Source of the DNA: Synechococcales cyanobacterium CNB
Lineage (GTDB): Bacteria; Planctomycetota; Phycisphaerae; Phycisphaerales; UBA1924
Assembly: GCA_030263455.1 (NCBI GenBank)
Contig: SZOZ01000008.1
Coordinates: forward strand, 149,112-213,111
Length of the DNA: 64,000 bases
Direction of reading: 5' to 3'
The translations under genes were made by a program, and so were the position numbers. Shown one piece after another: positions 36,128 to 45,056 of the stretch. The notes under the pieces were generated by a model that worked only from the letters and a program-made list of their open reading frames with translations, made no database searches and was not told the origin of the DNA. Numbering within the stretch: the stretch's first letter is position 1; every line of letters starts with the position of its first letter.

Positions 36128-36628
36128 GTGACCGCACCAGCCATCGACACCCGCGCCGTCACCGACCGCCGCACGCTCCGGTTCGCGACGACGGACGAAC
36201 TCCGGCGCGAGATCGAACGGCTCGCCGAGGCCGCCCGGGCGGGCACGCTGCGCGCCACCGGGAACTGGTCGCTCGGCCAGGCGTTCGGCCACCTCGCCGC
36301 GTGGACCGACTACGCCTACGACGGGTACCCGCCCGAGGCTCGCCCGCCGTGGTTCGTCAAGGTGGTGTGCCGCATGATGAAGAAGAAGTTCTTCACCCGC
36401 GGCCTGCCCGCGGGCGTGCGCCTCCCCCGCGTGAAGGGCGGCACCTTCGGGATCGACCCGCTGCCGCTGGAGGAGGGACGCGCCCGGCTCCTCCGCGCGC
36501 TCGGCCGTCTCGACAGCACGCCCCCGCCGCGGCCCAGCCCCGTCTTCGGCCCGCTGTCGCACGACGAGTGGCGCCGCATGAACCTCGCCCACGCCGAACT
36601 GCACCTCTCCTTCTTCCATCCCGGCTGA
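36128..36628 (+). CDS. DUF1569 / DinB-like four-helix protein
   Basis: A 166-residue protein that begins at the GTG at 36128. His residues that could form a metal site lie in WSLGQAFGHLAAWTDYAYDG (helix 2) and in NLAHAELHLSFFHPG at the C-terminus. This is the DUF1569 pattern within the DinB superfamily, some members of which use metals for thiol transfer. No substrate can be named. It ends 60 bp before the acetyltransferase gene. Confidence 0.78.
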   Translation: MTAPAIDTRAVTDRRTLRFATTDELRREIERLAEAARAGTLRATGNWSLGQAFGHLAAWTDYAYDGYPPEARPPWFVKVVCRMMKKKFFTRGLPAGVRLPRVKGGTFGIDPLPLEEGRARLLRALGRLDSTPPPRPSPVFGPLSHDEWRRMNLAHAELHLSFFHPG

Positions 36629-36687
36629 CCGGCCCGCTCGCGGGCGTGTACTCCGCCATGCTGCGGCGTGCGTTGCTATGGTCTGCG

Positions 36688-37881
36688 ATGCCTCCGACCG
36701 ATTCGCTCGCCGCACCCGCAACACAACCCGACATCGACGCCGTGGTCCGCGCGACCTCGCTCGCCTTCGCCGGTGCGCCGGACGCGACCGAGGCGTGGCT
36801 GCGCGCGGCCGGCCTCGACAACGTGCGCGTGCTGCGCGATGCCGGCAGGCCTGCCGCAAGCCTGGTGCGTGTGCCGATGGGGCAGTTCTTCGGCGGGCGG
36901 TCGGTCCCGATGCTCGGCATCGCCGCGGTCGCCGTGCCGCCGGAGCGACGAGGGGGGGGGCTTGCCCGCCGCCTGATGATCGCCGCGTTGCGCGAGGCCC
37001 ACGCCGACGGTTTCGCGCTCTCGACTCTCTACGCCTCCACGCAGGCGTTCTACCGCCAGGTCGGCTACGAGCAGGCGGGACTGCTCTTCCGCACGACGCT
37101 TCCGCTGCGCACCATCGGCGTGCGCGACCGGTCGCTGCCCGTCCGCCCGCTCGACGCCGGCGACGAGCGGGCGGTCCGCGAGTGCTACAACTCGTTCGCG
37201 TCGCGCTTCAACGGTACGTTGGACCGCGGGCCGTACTGCTGGACGCGGACGCGCGAACTGCGCGGCGATCGCTACGCAGGGTTCGGCGTGGTCGCGCCGG
37301 ATGCGCCGGGCCGACTCGATGGGTACGTCTTCTTCGCGCAGCGGCGCAAGCCCGATTCGGGACGGCACGACGTCGCGGTCTCCGACATCGCCTTCACGAA
37401 CGCCCGCGCGGGCAAACGCCTGCTCGGCTTGCTCGCCGACCTCGCCACCGTCGGCGACGACGCGGCCTTCCACGGCCCGCCGCTGCACCCGCTGCTCACG
37501 CTCATGGATCAGCAGTTCCACACCTCCGCCTTTGTTGACGTGTGGATGCTGCGCATCGTGCGTGTGCGCGAAGCCCTCGAAGCCCGCGGCTACCCCGCGC
37601 ACGCCGACGCAACGCTCACGCTCGACGTTTCCGACGACCTCACCCCCGACAACGCGGGGCCGTGGACGCTCCGCGTGCGAGACGGACGCGCGAGCGTCGA
37701 ACGCGCGACAGGCATGCGCACGCTCCGCCTGAGCATCCGCGGCCTGGCCGCGATGTACGCCGGTCTCTACTCCGCGTCGCAGACGGTTGCGCTCGGGCTG
37801 GCGGAGGGCGACGCCGGTGCGCTTGCCGCCGCCGACGCGATCTTCGCCACGAACACCCCCTGGATGTCCGACCGCTTCTGA
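36688..37881 (+). CDS. GNAT acetyltransferase with SCP2-like C-domain (Eis-like)
   Basis: A 397-residue protein. The N-terminal GNAT domain carries the acetyl-CoA motif VAVPPERRGGGLARRLM near residue 88 and the FYRQVGYEQAG segment of motif B. A second degenerate GNAT half runs from about 150 to 290. The last 100 residues (DNAGPWTLRVRDGRASVERATG ... LRLSIRGLAAMYAGLYSA) resemble the sterol-carrier-like domain of Eis proteins. Eis enzymes acetylate amines on peptides or aminoglycosides. Start 36688 (MPPTDSL) is used, with 36658 as the alternative. Confidence 0.82.
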   Translation: MPPTDSLAAPATQPDIDAVVRATSLAFAGAPDATEAWLRAAGLDNVRVLRDAGRPAASLVRVPMGQFFGGRSVPMLGIAAVAVPPERRGGGLARRLMIAALREAHADGFALSTLYASTQAFYRQVGYEQAGLLFRTTLPLRTIGVRDRSLPVRPLDAGDERAVRECYNSFASRFNGTLDRGPYCWTRTRELRGDRYAGFGVVAPDAPGRLDGYVFFAQRRKPDSGRHDVAVSDIAFTNARAGKRLLGLLADLATVGDDAAFHGPPLHPLLTLMDQQFHTSAFVDVWMLRIVRVREALEARGYPAHADATLTLDVSDDLTPDNAGPWTLRVRDGRASVERATGMRTLRLSIRGLAAMYAGLYSASQTVALGLAEGDAGALAAADAIFATNTPWMSDRF

Positions 37882-37915
37882 CGCGTACGCTCCGACCATC
37901 ACAACGAGCACACCC

Positions 37916-38179
37916 ATGGCCAAACGACCCGACCTCAGCGGCCATCAACGCCGCATCGTGCAGCGCTACTACGACAACCTCGGCACGATCTCCGTCCAGA
38001 AACTCCAGGAGATCGTCTCCGATCTCGCCCTCGCGGACGACCCGAAGCAGGCCGAGCGTCTGTGGAAACGGGCCGAGACCGCGCTGGCGAAGACGGCCGC
38101 GAACGACGCCGAGGCCCGGACCGCGCTCGCGGAGCGCAATCTCCAGAAGTTGGCCCAGGTCGTTGCCCGACTGGCGTAG
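37916..38179 (+). CDS. small conserved-looking helical protein
   Basis: An 87-residue soluble protein with two or three helices. The N-terminus RPDLSGHQRRIVQRYYDNL is basic and aromatic. The centre holds KLQEIVSDLALADDPKQAERLWKRAE, and the C-terminus NLQKLAQVVARLA completes a hydrophobic heptad-like face. No family is recognised. It begins at ATG 37916, 34 bp after the acetyltransferase gene, and may be cotranscribed with it. Confidence 0.6.
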   Translation: MAKRPDLSGHQRRIVQRYYDNLGTISVQKLQEIVSDLALADDPKQAERLWKRAETALAKTAANDAEARTALAERNLQKLAQVVARLA

Positions 38180-38231
38180 TGCCCTTCGGACCCGGGCACT
38201 CGCTCTCGCTTCGTGCCGGGTTCAGCACGCC

Positions 38232-39002
38232 TCACTTCACGGCCCGTCGCGGCGGCTTGAGCAACTCGCCCAGCACGCCCAGGAGCAGCAGCCCTGTCAG
38301 TCCGCTGTACGCGCTCCCCGCGATGACGATCAGGGGCACGAAGGCGGGTGACAGGCGCGCCAGCCACCAGCCGCCCATGTCCGCCAGCAGGGCGAGGCCC
38401 ATCAGTCCCACGCCCCACGACGTCAGCCCCCGCGGCCAGGTCGTCATCAGCGCGAGCGCCGCGACCACGAACGCCATCGTCCCCAATGCAAGCGCGTGCG
38501 CGTGCGTGGACGCGACGAGCACGCCCGCGGGTGTCCGCTGAATCTGCCGTGAGAACGCGACGCGCTGGACGTCGCTCCAGAACTCGAGCGGGATCGTCTT
38601 GCCGATGCCGTCGCCCTCGGTCGCCTGCCGCGCGTGGCAGCGCAGGCAGTGGGCGGCGATGATCTCCGCGGGCGCATCGTCGCCGAGGTCGAGGCTGTCG
38701 AAGTCCTCGCTCACCCGGTCGCCGCGCAGCCACGCGAGCAGCGTCTCGCGGTCGGCCTGGGGCAGTTCGGGCGGGTGGCCGCGCTCCAGCGCAACGATCA
38801 GCGGGGCGCGCCGCTCGACGCCGCTGTAGGCCCCCGTGAAGTCGTCGAGTGTGAGTCCGGGCCGCTCGTCGCGGTTCTCGTAGTGCCACAGCACGTGGGT
38901 CCCGGAGGCGACCAGCCCGCCGATCAGGACGAACACGAGGCACGCCACGCCGAACTTCGCGCCGAGCGGCAGGTCGCGCAGCGCGGGCCACGATCCGGCC
39001 AT
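38232..39002 (-). CDS. membrane-bound c-type cytochrome-like protein
   Basis: A 256-residue protein. One N-terminal membrane helix lies at about residues 16-36. A periplasmic section of about 110 residues contains one heme-attachment site, HCLRCHARQ (near residue 118), with candidate distal Met or His residues after it. Three or four further helices follow (about 170-245). It is probably a membrane electron carrier. The gene starts 3 bp from the stop of the oxidoreductase gene at 39006, so they are likely cotranscribed. Confidence 0.75.
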   Translation of the reverse strand: MAGSWPALRDLPLGAKFGVACLVFVLIGGLVASGTHVLWHYENRDERPGLTLDDFTGAYSGVERRAPLIVALERGHPPELPQADRETLLAWLRGDRVSEDFDSLDLGDDAPAEIIAAHCLRCHARQATEGDGIGKTIPLEFWSDVQRVAFSRQIQRTPAGVLVASTHAHALALGTMAFVVAALALMTTWPRGLTSWGVGLMGLALLADMGGWWLARLSPAFVPLIVIAGSAYSGLTGLLLLGVLGELLKPPRRAVK

Positions 39003-39005
39003 GCC

Positions 39006-40250
39006 TCATCCCCCCTTCAGCAGCGCGGGGTCGATCTCGACCGTCCCGCCGGAGACCACCGCCCGGTTCGCCAGGATTCCGACGATGCTCGCCCGCGCTC
39101 CCTCATCCGCCCCGCACACGACCGGCGCGCCCTCGCTCACGCTCCGCAGGAAGTCGCCCAGCGCGTAATACAGCGGCGCGTTCGGCAGCCCGATCCCCTC
39201 CTGCAGCTTGCCCTGCGCGGCGAGCTTGGTGGCCTCGGCGATGAGCGTGATGCCCTGGTCATTGTGGAAGCGCTGCCGGTTCGCGTAGACCTCCCATCCC
39301 TGTGTCGGAGCGTCGGACTCCTTGAACATCCACCCGTGCGTCCACGCCAGCCACATCGAGGCGTTCGTGCCGTGAAGCACCTCGTACTCGCCGCCGTAGG
39401 TGCTGGCCAGCGTCGCCTCGTAGTGCAGGTGGACGCCGCTCTCGAAATCCAGGCCGCAGTGGATGGTGTCATAGACCTCGCGCCCGTCGGCGTGCAGGCG
39501 GATGGACCCGCCCCCGCGCGCCCGCACCGGGTACGCCCCGAGGTACCAGTGGAAGACGTCGAACTGCTGCGTTCCCTGCTCGCCTGCCAGCCCGAGCGAG
39601 ACCGCCGGGTCCAGCCGCCAGTTGAACTCGCGATCGCGGGCCGGGTCTGGCGCAGGGGTGCGCCACGAGTTCTTGCGGTTGCTCTGCGCCCGCATCGCCA
39701 CGGGGTCGCGCACGGCCTCGGAGCGGAAGAACGTCCAGGCCAGCTTGTAGACCGGGTTCGACCTGCCCTGCAGCCCGGAGTAGAACACGCCCGACGAGCC
39801 GCGGGCCGCGCGAGCGATCGCCTGGCAGTCCTCCACGGTGTGCGCCAGCGGCGTTTCGCAGTAGACGTGCCGCCCCGCCGCCAGCGCGGCCAGCGCGATG
39901 TCACGGTGCAGGTGCGTCGGCGTCGCGATTACGACTGCCTTCACGTCCGCCCGCCTGTCCAGCATGGCGCGGTAGTCGGCGAAGCCCTCGGCCCCCTGCG
40001 AACGGCGCACGCCTGCGTCCAGCCTGCGCTCGTCGAGGTCGCAGATCGCGCCGATGCTCACGCCCTCCATCTTCTGGAGTTCGCCGAGGATGGCGCGCCC
40101 CTGCCGGCCCGCGCCGATCACGCCGACCGTGACCGGCTCGTGCAGGCGCACGGGGCGGGCCAGGCCCAGTTCGGGCAGCAGCGCGACCGCCGCCATCGCC
40201 CCCGCGCTCTGCTTGATGAAAGTCCGACGATCCGTTTCGTTCATGGTCAC
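39006..40250 (-). CDS. Tat-exported Gfo/Idh/MocA oxidoreductase
   Basis: A 414-residue protein. A Tat leader TDRRTFIKQSAGAMAAVALLPE begins the sequence. The Rossmann motif VGVIGAGRQGRAILGEL is near residue 38. The family's VYCETPLAHTVEDCQA, close to the usual EKP motif, is near 130, with Thr in place of the catalytic Lys. That makes a standard dehydrogenase reaction less certain. The C-domain includes the beta-sheet part with ALGDFLRSVSEG. Its start overlaps the apbE stop by 4 bp. It is probably a periplasmic sugar or cyclitol oxidoreductase. Confidence 0.85.
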   Translation of the reverse strand: MTMNETDRRTFIKQSAGAMAAVALLPELGLARPVRLHEPVTVGVIGAGRQGRAILGELQKMEGVSIGAICDLDERRLDAGVRRSQGAEGFADYRAMLDRRADVKAVVIATPTHLHRDIALAALAAGRHVYCETPLAHTVEDCQAIARAARGSSGVFYSGLQGRSNPVYKLAWTFFRSEAVRDPVAMRAQSNRKNSWRTPAPDPARDREFNWRLDPAVSLGLAGEQGTQQFDVFHWYLGAYPVRARGGGSIRLHADGREVYDTIHCGLDFESGVHLHYEATLASTYGGEYEVLHGTNASMWLAWTHGWMFKESDAPTQGWEVYANRQRFHNDQGITLIAEATKLAAQGKLQEGIGLPNAPLYYALGDFLRSVSEGAPVVCGADEGARASIVGILANRAVVSGGTVEIDPALLKGG

Positions 40251-41131
40251 TCCTGCTCCGCACGCTCGGCCTTTTCTGACCGCCAGAATAGCCGCTCATC
40301 CGGCCCCTCGACGGCCCAGGCCCCCCCTTGTTGCGGCAGGAGCGTCGTGAGTTGCCGCGGCATCCCCGAGGGCCTCGCGCCAAGCACGAGCAGCGCGGTG
40401 GACCAGGCGTCCGTCTCCATCGCGCTCTGCCCCACCACGCACGCCAGCCGAGCGCCATCCACCGGCGTGCCGTTCCGAGGATCCAGGACGTGTCCCAGCC
40501 GTCTCCCGTCACGAACCACGACCCGCCCCGACGGCTCAGACACGGACATCGCCCGATCGTTCAGTACAACCCTGTACGGGCTGCCTCGCACTTCGACGAC
40601 CCAGCCCGCCTCGCCGGGAGGCGATCCGATCGCGACGACCGTGCTCGTTCCGCCGTGCAGCAGGCCGCACGAGACTCCCGCCTCGCGCACGATTGCAGCG
40701 GCCTCGTCGAGCGCCTGTCCCTTGGCGATGCCGCCGAGGTCCAGCGACATGCCCGGGCGCGTGAACCGAACGGTTCTCGCGGCATCATGCAGCCGCACGC
40801 CGTCCATCCCCACGCACGCCGCCGCGGCCTGCACGTCGCCCGGCTCGCCGTGGAAGCCCCATGCGCGCATGAGCGGGCCGATGGTCGGGTCGAACGCGCC
40901 GCCCGAGTCAAGCCACGCGCGGGCGCACGCCGCGAGCAGCTCGAACGTGTCCGCGTCGATGCCGACCGGCCGGTCGCCCGCGTGCGCGTTCACGAACGAG
41001 AGCACGCTGTCAGGCCGGAACCGGCTGTAGCGCCGCTCCAGTTCCGCGATGCGTTCCAGCGCGGCCTCGGCGCACGCCCGCAGGCGCGGCGCTTCATCGC
41101 CCCACAGGACGACCTCGAACCGCGTGCCCAT
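40247..41131 (-). CDS. apbE: FAD:protein FMN transferase
   Basis: A 294-residue flavin-transferase-like protein. It starts MGTRFEVVLWG, the usual first block of ApbE domains. LDLGGIAKGQALDEAA carries the FAD-binding and Mg-associated region. GHVLDPRNGTPV is near residue 213, and ETDAWSTALLVLG supplies the C-terminal Thr/Asp. No signal or lipobox is seen with this start; codons upstream read LVRAAAPA, so an alternative start further up is possible. It lies between two exported oxidoreductases and near a cytochrome, which suggests a role in flavinylating an exported redox partner. Confidence 0.88.
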   Translation of the reverse strand: MGTRFEVVLWGDEAPRLRACAEAALERIAELERRYSRFRPDSVLSFVNAHAGDRPVGIDADTFELLAACARAWLDSGGAFDPTIGPLMRAWGFHGEPGDVQAAAACVGMDGVRLHDAARTVRFTRPGMSLDLGGIAKGQALDEAAAIVREAGVSCGLLHGGTSTVVAIGSPPGEAGWVVEVRGSPYRVVLNDRAMSVSEPSGRVVVRDGRRLGHVLDPRNGTPVDGARLACVVGQSAMETDAWSTALLVLGARPSGMPRQLTTLLPQQGGAWAVEGPDERLFWRSEKAERAEQE

Positions 41132-41171
41132 GGCGGGCGCGGCCGCGCGGACCAGCTCGCCGGACGACCCG

Positions 41172-42503
41172 CTAGAGACGCTTGACCCTCCGCGTCTGAG
41201 GGTCGTACTCGTACGCTGCGCCGTCCCACAGCGAGCGCGTCGCCAAGTCCACGATGACCATCATCTTCGTGGCGAGGTCGACCTGGCTGCGGTTGGGCTT
41301 GCGGGTGCGGATGCTGTTGAGCCAGTCCAGCCGCAGCGCGTTCTGCGGGTCGCCGATGTCCTCGCTCTTGATCTCGAAGGGGTCGATCTCGGAGGCGAAC
41401 TTGGACTCGGGGCGCACGGTGCAGTGCGGGCCGTTGAGGAAGATGTTGGCCTTCTGGCAGCGGATCATCGAGGGCAGTCCGGTCTCGTTGTTCGTGGAGC
41501 CGGCGATGATCATGGTGTGCCCGCCCTCGAACTCCACGTTCAGGTTGACCTGGTCGTGGTTCTCCATGTCCTTGTCGATGTAGTGCCCGCCGGTGGCCAC
41601 AACGCGCGTCGGCCAACCGGCGCCCAGCGACATGAGCAGCGGCGTTGCCTCGTGCACCAGCAGGTCGCCGATGATCCCCGTCGAGTACGCCCGGTACCGG
41701 CGCCACCTCGCGTAGATCTTCGGGTCCCACGGCACCGCGCCGAGGTGCCCGCACCACCGCTCCCAGTCCAGGTTCTCGCCCGGCTTCCAGCGGTTGTCCA
41801 GCGAGTAGTAGTTCCACTCGCCCGTCGGCGTGTTGCGGCAGTACGACGTCTGGCTCCAGAGCGCCTTGCCCAGCGTCCCCTCCGCGATGACCTTCTGTGC
41901 CGCAACATACTTCGGGTACATGATGTGCTGGGTGCCGACCTGGAAGATGATCTCCGGGTTCGCCTTCACCACGTCGTGCAGCCGCAGGGCCTCGTCGAGC
42001 CGGAGCGTCATCGGCTTCTCGCAGTAGACGTCCTTGCCGGACTTGATCGCGTCCTCCGCGATCGGGCCGTGCCAGTGCTCGGTCGTCGCCACGAGGACCG
42101 CGTGGATGTCGTCGCGGGCCATGATCTCCTTGTGGTCGCGGCAGATCGTCTCGACCTTCATCCCGTAGCGCTCGTCGAGCATCTTGGCCGCGTCCTGCGC
42201 CCGCACGTCGCACACGTCGCAGAGCGCGGCGATCTTCAGGCTCTCCATCCCCTCCTTGTTGAAGAACGCGAGCCGGTCGGCGTGCCCGGTACCCATGCCG
42301 CCCGGGCCGACGATGGCGATGCGGATCGGCTCGCCATCACCGACGGGCGTCCGGCGCGCCGCGCGAGGGATCGGCCGCCCCGCGTACGCCGGCCCCACGC
42401 TCCCCAGTGCCGTCGCGGCCCCGGCCAGCGCGGCCGTCTTGGTCAGGAACGAACGACGAGACTCAGGAACGAACGACGCAAACCCGCTTCGATCGGTCGC
42501 CAT
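41172..42503 (-). CDS. Tat-exported Gfo/Idh/MocA oxidoreductase with complete EKP motif
   Basis: A 443-residue protein. The Tat motif SRRSFLTKTAALAGAATALG begins near residue 15. The dinucleotide site is AIVGPGGMGTGHADRL near 70. DVYCEKPMTLRLDEALRL contains the catalytic Lys (EKP) of the family. The C-terminal region GDLLVHEATPLLMSLGAGWP is usual for planctomycete members. The ATG at 42503 (MATDRSGF) is chosen; the frame is open to 42704 but without Tat-compatible sequence. It is a probable periplasmic sugar dehydrogenase. The gene lies upstream of apbE on the same strand. Confidence 0.88.
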   Translation of the reverse strand: MATDRSGFASFVPESRRSFLTKTAALAGAATALGSVGPAYAGRPIPRAARRTPVGDGEPIRIAIVGPGGMGTGHADRLAFFNKEGMESLKIAALCDVCDVRAQDAAKMLDERYGMKVETICRDHKEIMARDDIHAVLVATTEHWHGPIAEDAIKSGKDVYCEKPMTLRLDEALRLHDVVKANPEIIFQVGTQHIMYPKYVAAQKVIAEGTLGKALWSQTSYCRNTPTGEWNYYSLDNRWKPGENLDWERWCGHLGAVPWDPKIYARWRRYRAYSTGIIGDLLVHEATPLLMSLGAGWPTRVVATGGHYIDKDMENHDQVNLNVEFEGGHTMIIAGSTNNETGLPSMIRCQKANIFLNGPHCTVRPESKFASEIDPFEIKSEDIGDPQNALRLDWLNSIRTRKPNRSQVDLATKMMVIVDLATRSLWDGAAYEYDPQTRRVKRL

Positions 42504-42710
42504 GGCGATATCCCCTGTGCTCCGGAGGCCCGCACACGCGGGCCGAGACGCCGCGGCCAGACCCGCCGACGCCTGAACCCACAGCCTACCACACCCGACC
42601 CCACAAAAGCCACCCCGACGCCAAACAGCCCGGGCCCCCCGGCTTTCTCCCGAAAGGGGTGCTTCGCCCCCGAACAGGGACATGAGAGCCGTGGGCGCGA
42701 ACACTCCCCC

Positions 42711-43355
42711 TCACGACTCCGCGGGCACGAACCATCGCAGCCGCCAGTTGCTCTGCCTGAAGACGGGCCTGCCCTGCTCGTCCGGACGCTCGCCGTCCCA
42801 ACCCCCCCCTTCGAGGATCATGTCGAAGCCCCGCCAGCGCAGGCCCCGGGCCGCGAGGCCCGTCAGCAGCACGCGGTAGACACGATCGTCGAGTTTCTGC
42901 ACAACGACATACGGCGATCGTTCCCCCGCCTGCATCCGGGCCAACGTCTTGAGCACCTCGTCCCTGTGCTGGCGCAGGTACCGGAACGCTTCGGCCGGCT
43001 CGACGCCGTTCTCGCGGCACTCCCGCACCGTCAACTCGCTGAGCACCTGCGAAAGGAACAACTCCTCCTCGTCCTCGACGAGAGCCCGCTGGATGTGGGC
43101 GACGAGGTGCGCTGCCGAGCGGGAGACCAGAGTCTTCGATCCGTCGCTGTGCTCGACCACGATGGAGCCGCCCTCGACGTGGGTCGGATCGTGGTACCCC
43201 TTCGGCGTCGCGCCCACGATCGGCTGGTTTGACTGCACGCCGGGCAGCCCGGCGAACATCGGCCGGTTGTAGACCACCCGACGCTCGACGCACGCGCCCA
43301 GGACGAGCGTGCCGACGGCCAGGACGACTCCCGCGGTGCGCCACCGCCCGCTCAT
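42711..43355 (-). CDS. lipoprotein coupled to nadB
   Basis: A 214-residue protein. The lipobox is LVLGACVERR (Cys near residue 22). The mature part has a VVEHSDGSKTLVSRSAAHLVAHIQRALVEDEEELFLSQVLSELT segment and ends in beta-rich WRGFDMILEGGGWDGERPDE ... NWRLRWFVP. No domain is recognised. The start at 43355 overlaps the nadB stop by 4 bp (ATGA), so translation is coupled. Confidence 0.72.
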   Translation of the reverse strand: MSGRWRTAGVVLAVGTLVLGACVERRVVYNRPMFAGLPGVQSNQPIVGATPKGYHDPTHVEGGSIVVEHSDGSKTLVSRSAAHLVAHIQRALVEDEEELFLSQVLSELTVRECRENGVEPAEAFRYLRQHRDEVLKTLARMQAGERSPYVVVQKLDDRVYRVLLTGLAARGLRWRGFDMILEGGGWDGERPDEQGRPVFRQSNWRLRWFVPAES

Positions 43356-45019
43356 CGCGCTGCTCCCGCCCCGACGGCCACCGGCTCGCGCTCCGGCTCG
43401 CCCATGCCGCGATGCCAGCAATCGTGGACGGCGTACTCCTCGCTCGCGGTGCGGCGATCGGTCCGCGTATGGCAGCCGCGTGATTCCTCGCGCCATTCCG
43501 CCGATCTCGCCACGAGCGCGCCGACGAGCAGCATGTTCTGCGTCTCCCACCCCTCGGGATCGTCGAAGACCTTGTCGAGCGTGTAGCGTGCCCAGAAGTC
43601 GAACATCTCCACGGCGTCGCGGAGTCGCTCTCCGCTGCGCTCGATGCCGACGTTTCGCCACATCGCCGAGCGCAGGCTCGATCGCACGTCTTCGAGGTCG
43701 AGTTCCCCTTGGCGGGAGGGAGGGATGTCGCTCACGATCCTGGCGTGGCGCGGCCCGTTCTCGCCCGCGTGCGCCGCGGAGGCCGCCTCCTCGCCGGCAA
43801 TGCGTCCGAACACCAGGCCCTCGAGCAGCGAGTTGCTCGCCAGCCGGTTCGCGCCGTGGATGCCCGTGCAGGACGCCTCCCCCACCGCCAGGAGCCCCGG
43901 TACGCTCGTCCGGCATCGCAGGTCCGTCCGCACGCCGCCGATGGTGTAATGGGCCGCCGGATGCACCGGCACCAGATCCTTCGCGGGGTCAATGTCGAAC
44001 CGGGCCAGGAGCGCGGCGATGCCGGGAAACCGCTCCACGAACCCGTGCAGGTGGCGGCAGTCCAGCCACACGTGCTGCCCACCCTGGCGCGCGATCTGCC
44101 GGACGATCGCCCGCGTGACGACGTCGCGCGGCGCAAGCTCGGCCAGCTCGTGCACCTCCGGCATGAAACGCCGACCGGCGGCGTCGAGCAGGTGCGCCCC
44201 TTCCCCGCGTACGGCCTCGGTGATGAGCGAGCGCGCCGCGCCCGGCAGGTAGAGCACCGTCGGGTGGAACTGCACGAACGCCATGTCCGCCAGCCGAGCG
44301 CCGGCCCGGTACGCCGCCGCGAGTCCGTCCGCCGTTGCCGAGGGCGGGTTGGTGGTCTCGCGGTAGAGCACGCCCGCACCGCCCGACGCGAGGATCGCCG
44401 TTCGCGCCCAGATCATCTGCAGCCCGTATCGTGAGTGGTGCGTGATCGCGCCCAGCACGGGCGACCCCGGCTCGTCGGACGGCGTCACAAGGTCGAGCAG
44501 GAAACACCGCTCGAACACGCGGACGTTCGCCAGCGAGCGCACGCGCTCCGCCATGCACCGCGAGAGTTCAGCCCCTGTCGCGTCTCCCCCCGCGTGGAAG
44601 ACGCGGCTCGCGGAGTGCCCGCCCTCTCTGCCCGCGTCGAGTTCGCCCGCGGTGTCGCGGTCCAGTCGCAGGCCCCACGAGAGGATCTCGCGCAGCCGTT
44701 CCGGACCCTGCTCGCACAGCAGCCGCACGGCCGGCTCGTCGCACAGCCCGGCCCCTGCCGTCAGCGTGTCGCCGATGTGCGACTCCACGCTGTCGCCCGG
44801 CGCGAGCGCCGCCGCGACCCCCCCCTGTGCCCAGGCTGTGTTGGTCTGGCGGAGGTCCGACTTGGAGAGGATGATGACCTCGCCCCCGCGCGCCGCCGCC
44901 TCCGCCGCCCGCAGGCCCGCCACGCCCGCGCCGACCACGAGCGTATCGGTGAAGATCTGCGGGAGGAGCGTCGATCGGAACGGGATCAGGTACCGCCGCT
45001 GGTCGAAGACACCTTCCAT
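43352..45019 (-). CDS. nadB: L-aspartate oxidase
   Basis: A 555-residue flavoprotein that makes iminoaspartate for NAD synthesis. The FAD site VVGAGVAGLRAAEAAARGG is near residue 28. The SKSDLRQTNTAWAQGGVAAAL segment is diagnostic of NadB. SRCMAERV-type and VHPAAHYTIGGVRTDLR segments follow, and GEASCTGIHGANRLASNSLLEGLVFG is the C-terminal FAD block. Length is normal. NadA/NadC genes are not in the window. A succinate dehydrogenase flavoprotein is less likely because no sdhB partner exists. Confidence 0.93.
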   Translation of the reverse strand: MEGVFDQRRYLIPFRSTLLPQIFTDTLVVGAGVAGLRAAEAAARGGEVIILSKSDLRQTNTAWAQGGVAAALAPGDSVESHIGDTLTAGAGLCDEPAVRLLCEQGPERLREILSWGLRLDRDTAGELDAGREGGHSASRVFHAGGDATGAELSRCMAERVRSLANVRVFERCFLLDLVTPSDEPGSPVLGAITHHSRYGLQMIWARTAILASGGAGVLYRETTNPPSATADGLAAAYRAGARLADMAFVQFHPTVLYLPGAARSLITEAVRGEGAHLLDAAGRRFMPEVHELAELAPRDVVTRAIVRQIARQGGQHVWLDCRHLHGFVERFPGIAALLARFDIDPAKDLVPVHPAAHYTIGGVRTDLRCRTSVPGLLAVGEASCTGIHGANRLASNSLLEGLVFGRIAGEEAASAAHAGENGPRHARIVSDIPPSRQGELDLEDVRSSLRSAMWRNVGIERSGERLRDAVEMFDFWARYTLDKVFDDPEGWETQNMLLVGALVARSAEWREESRGCHTRTDRRTASEEYAVHDCWHRGMGEPEREPVAVGAGAAR

Positions 45020-45056
45020 CCGGGGCGAGTGTAGGGCCGCCGGCGCCTGTGCCGAT

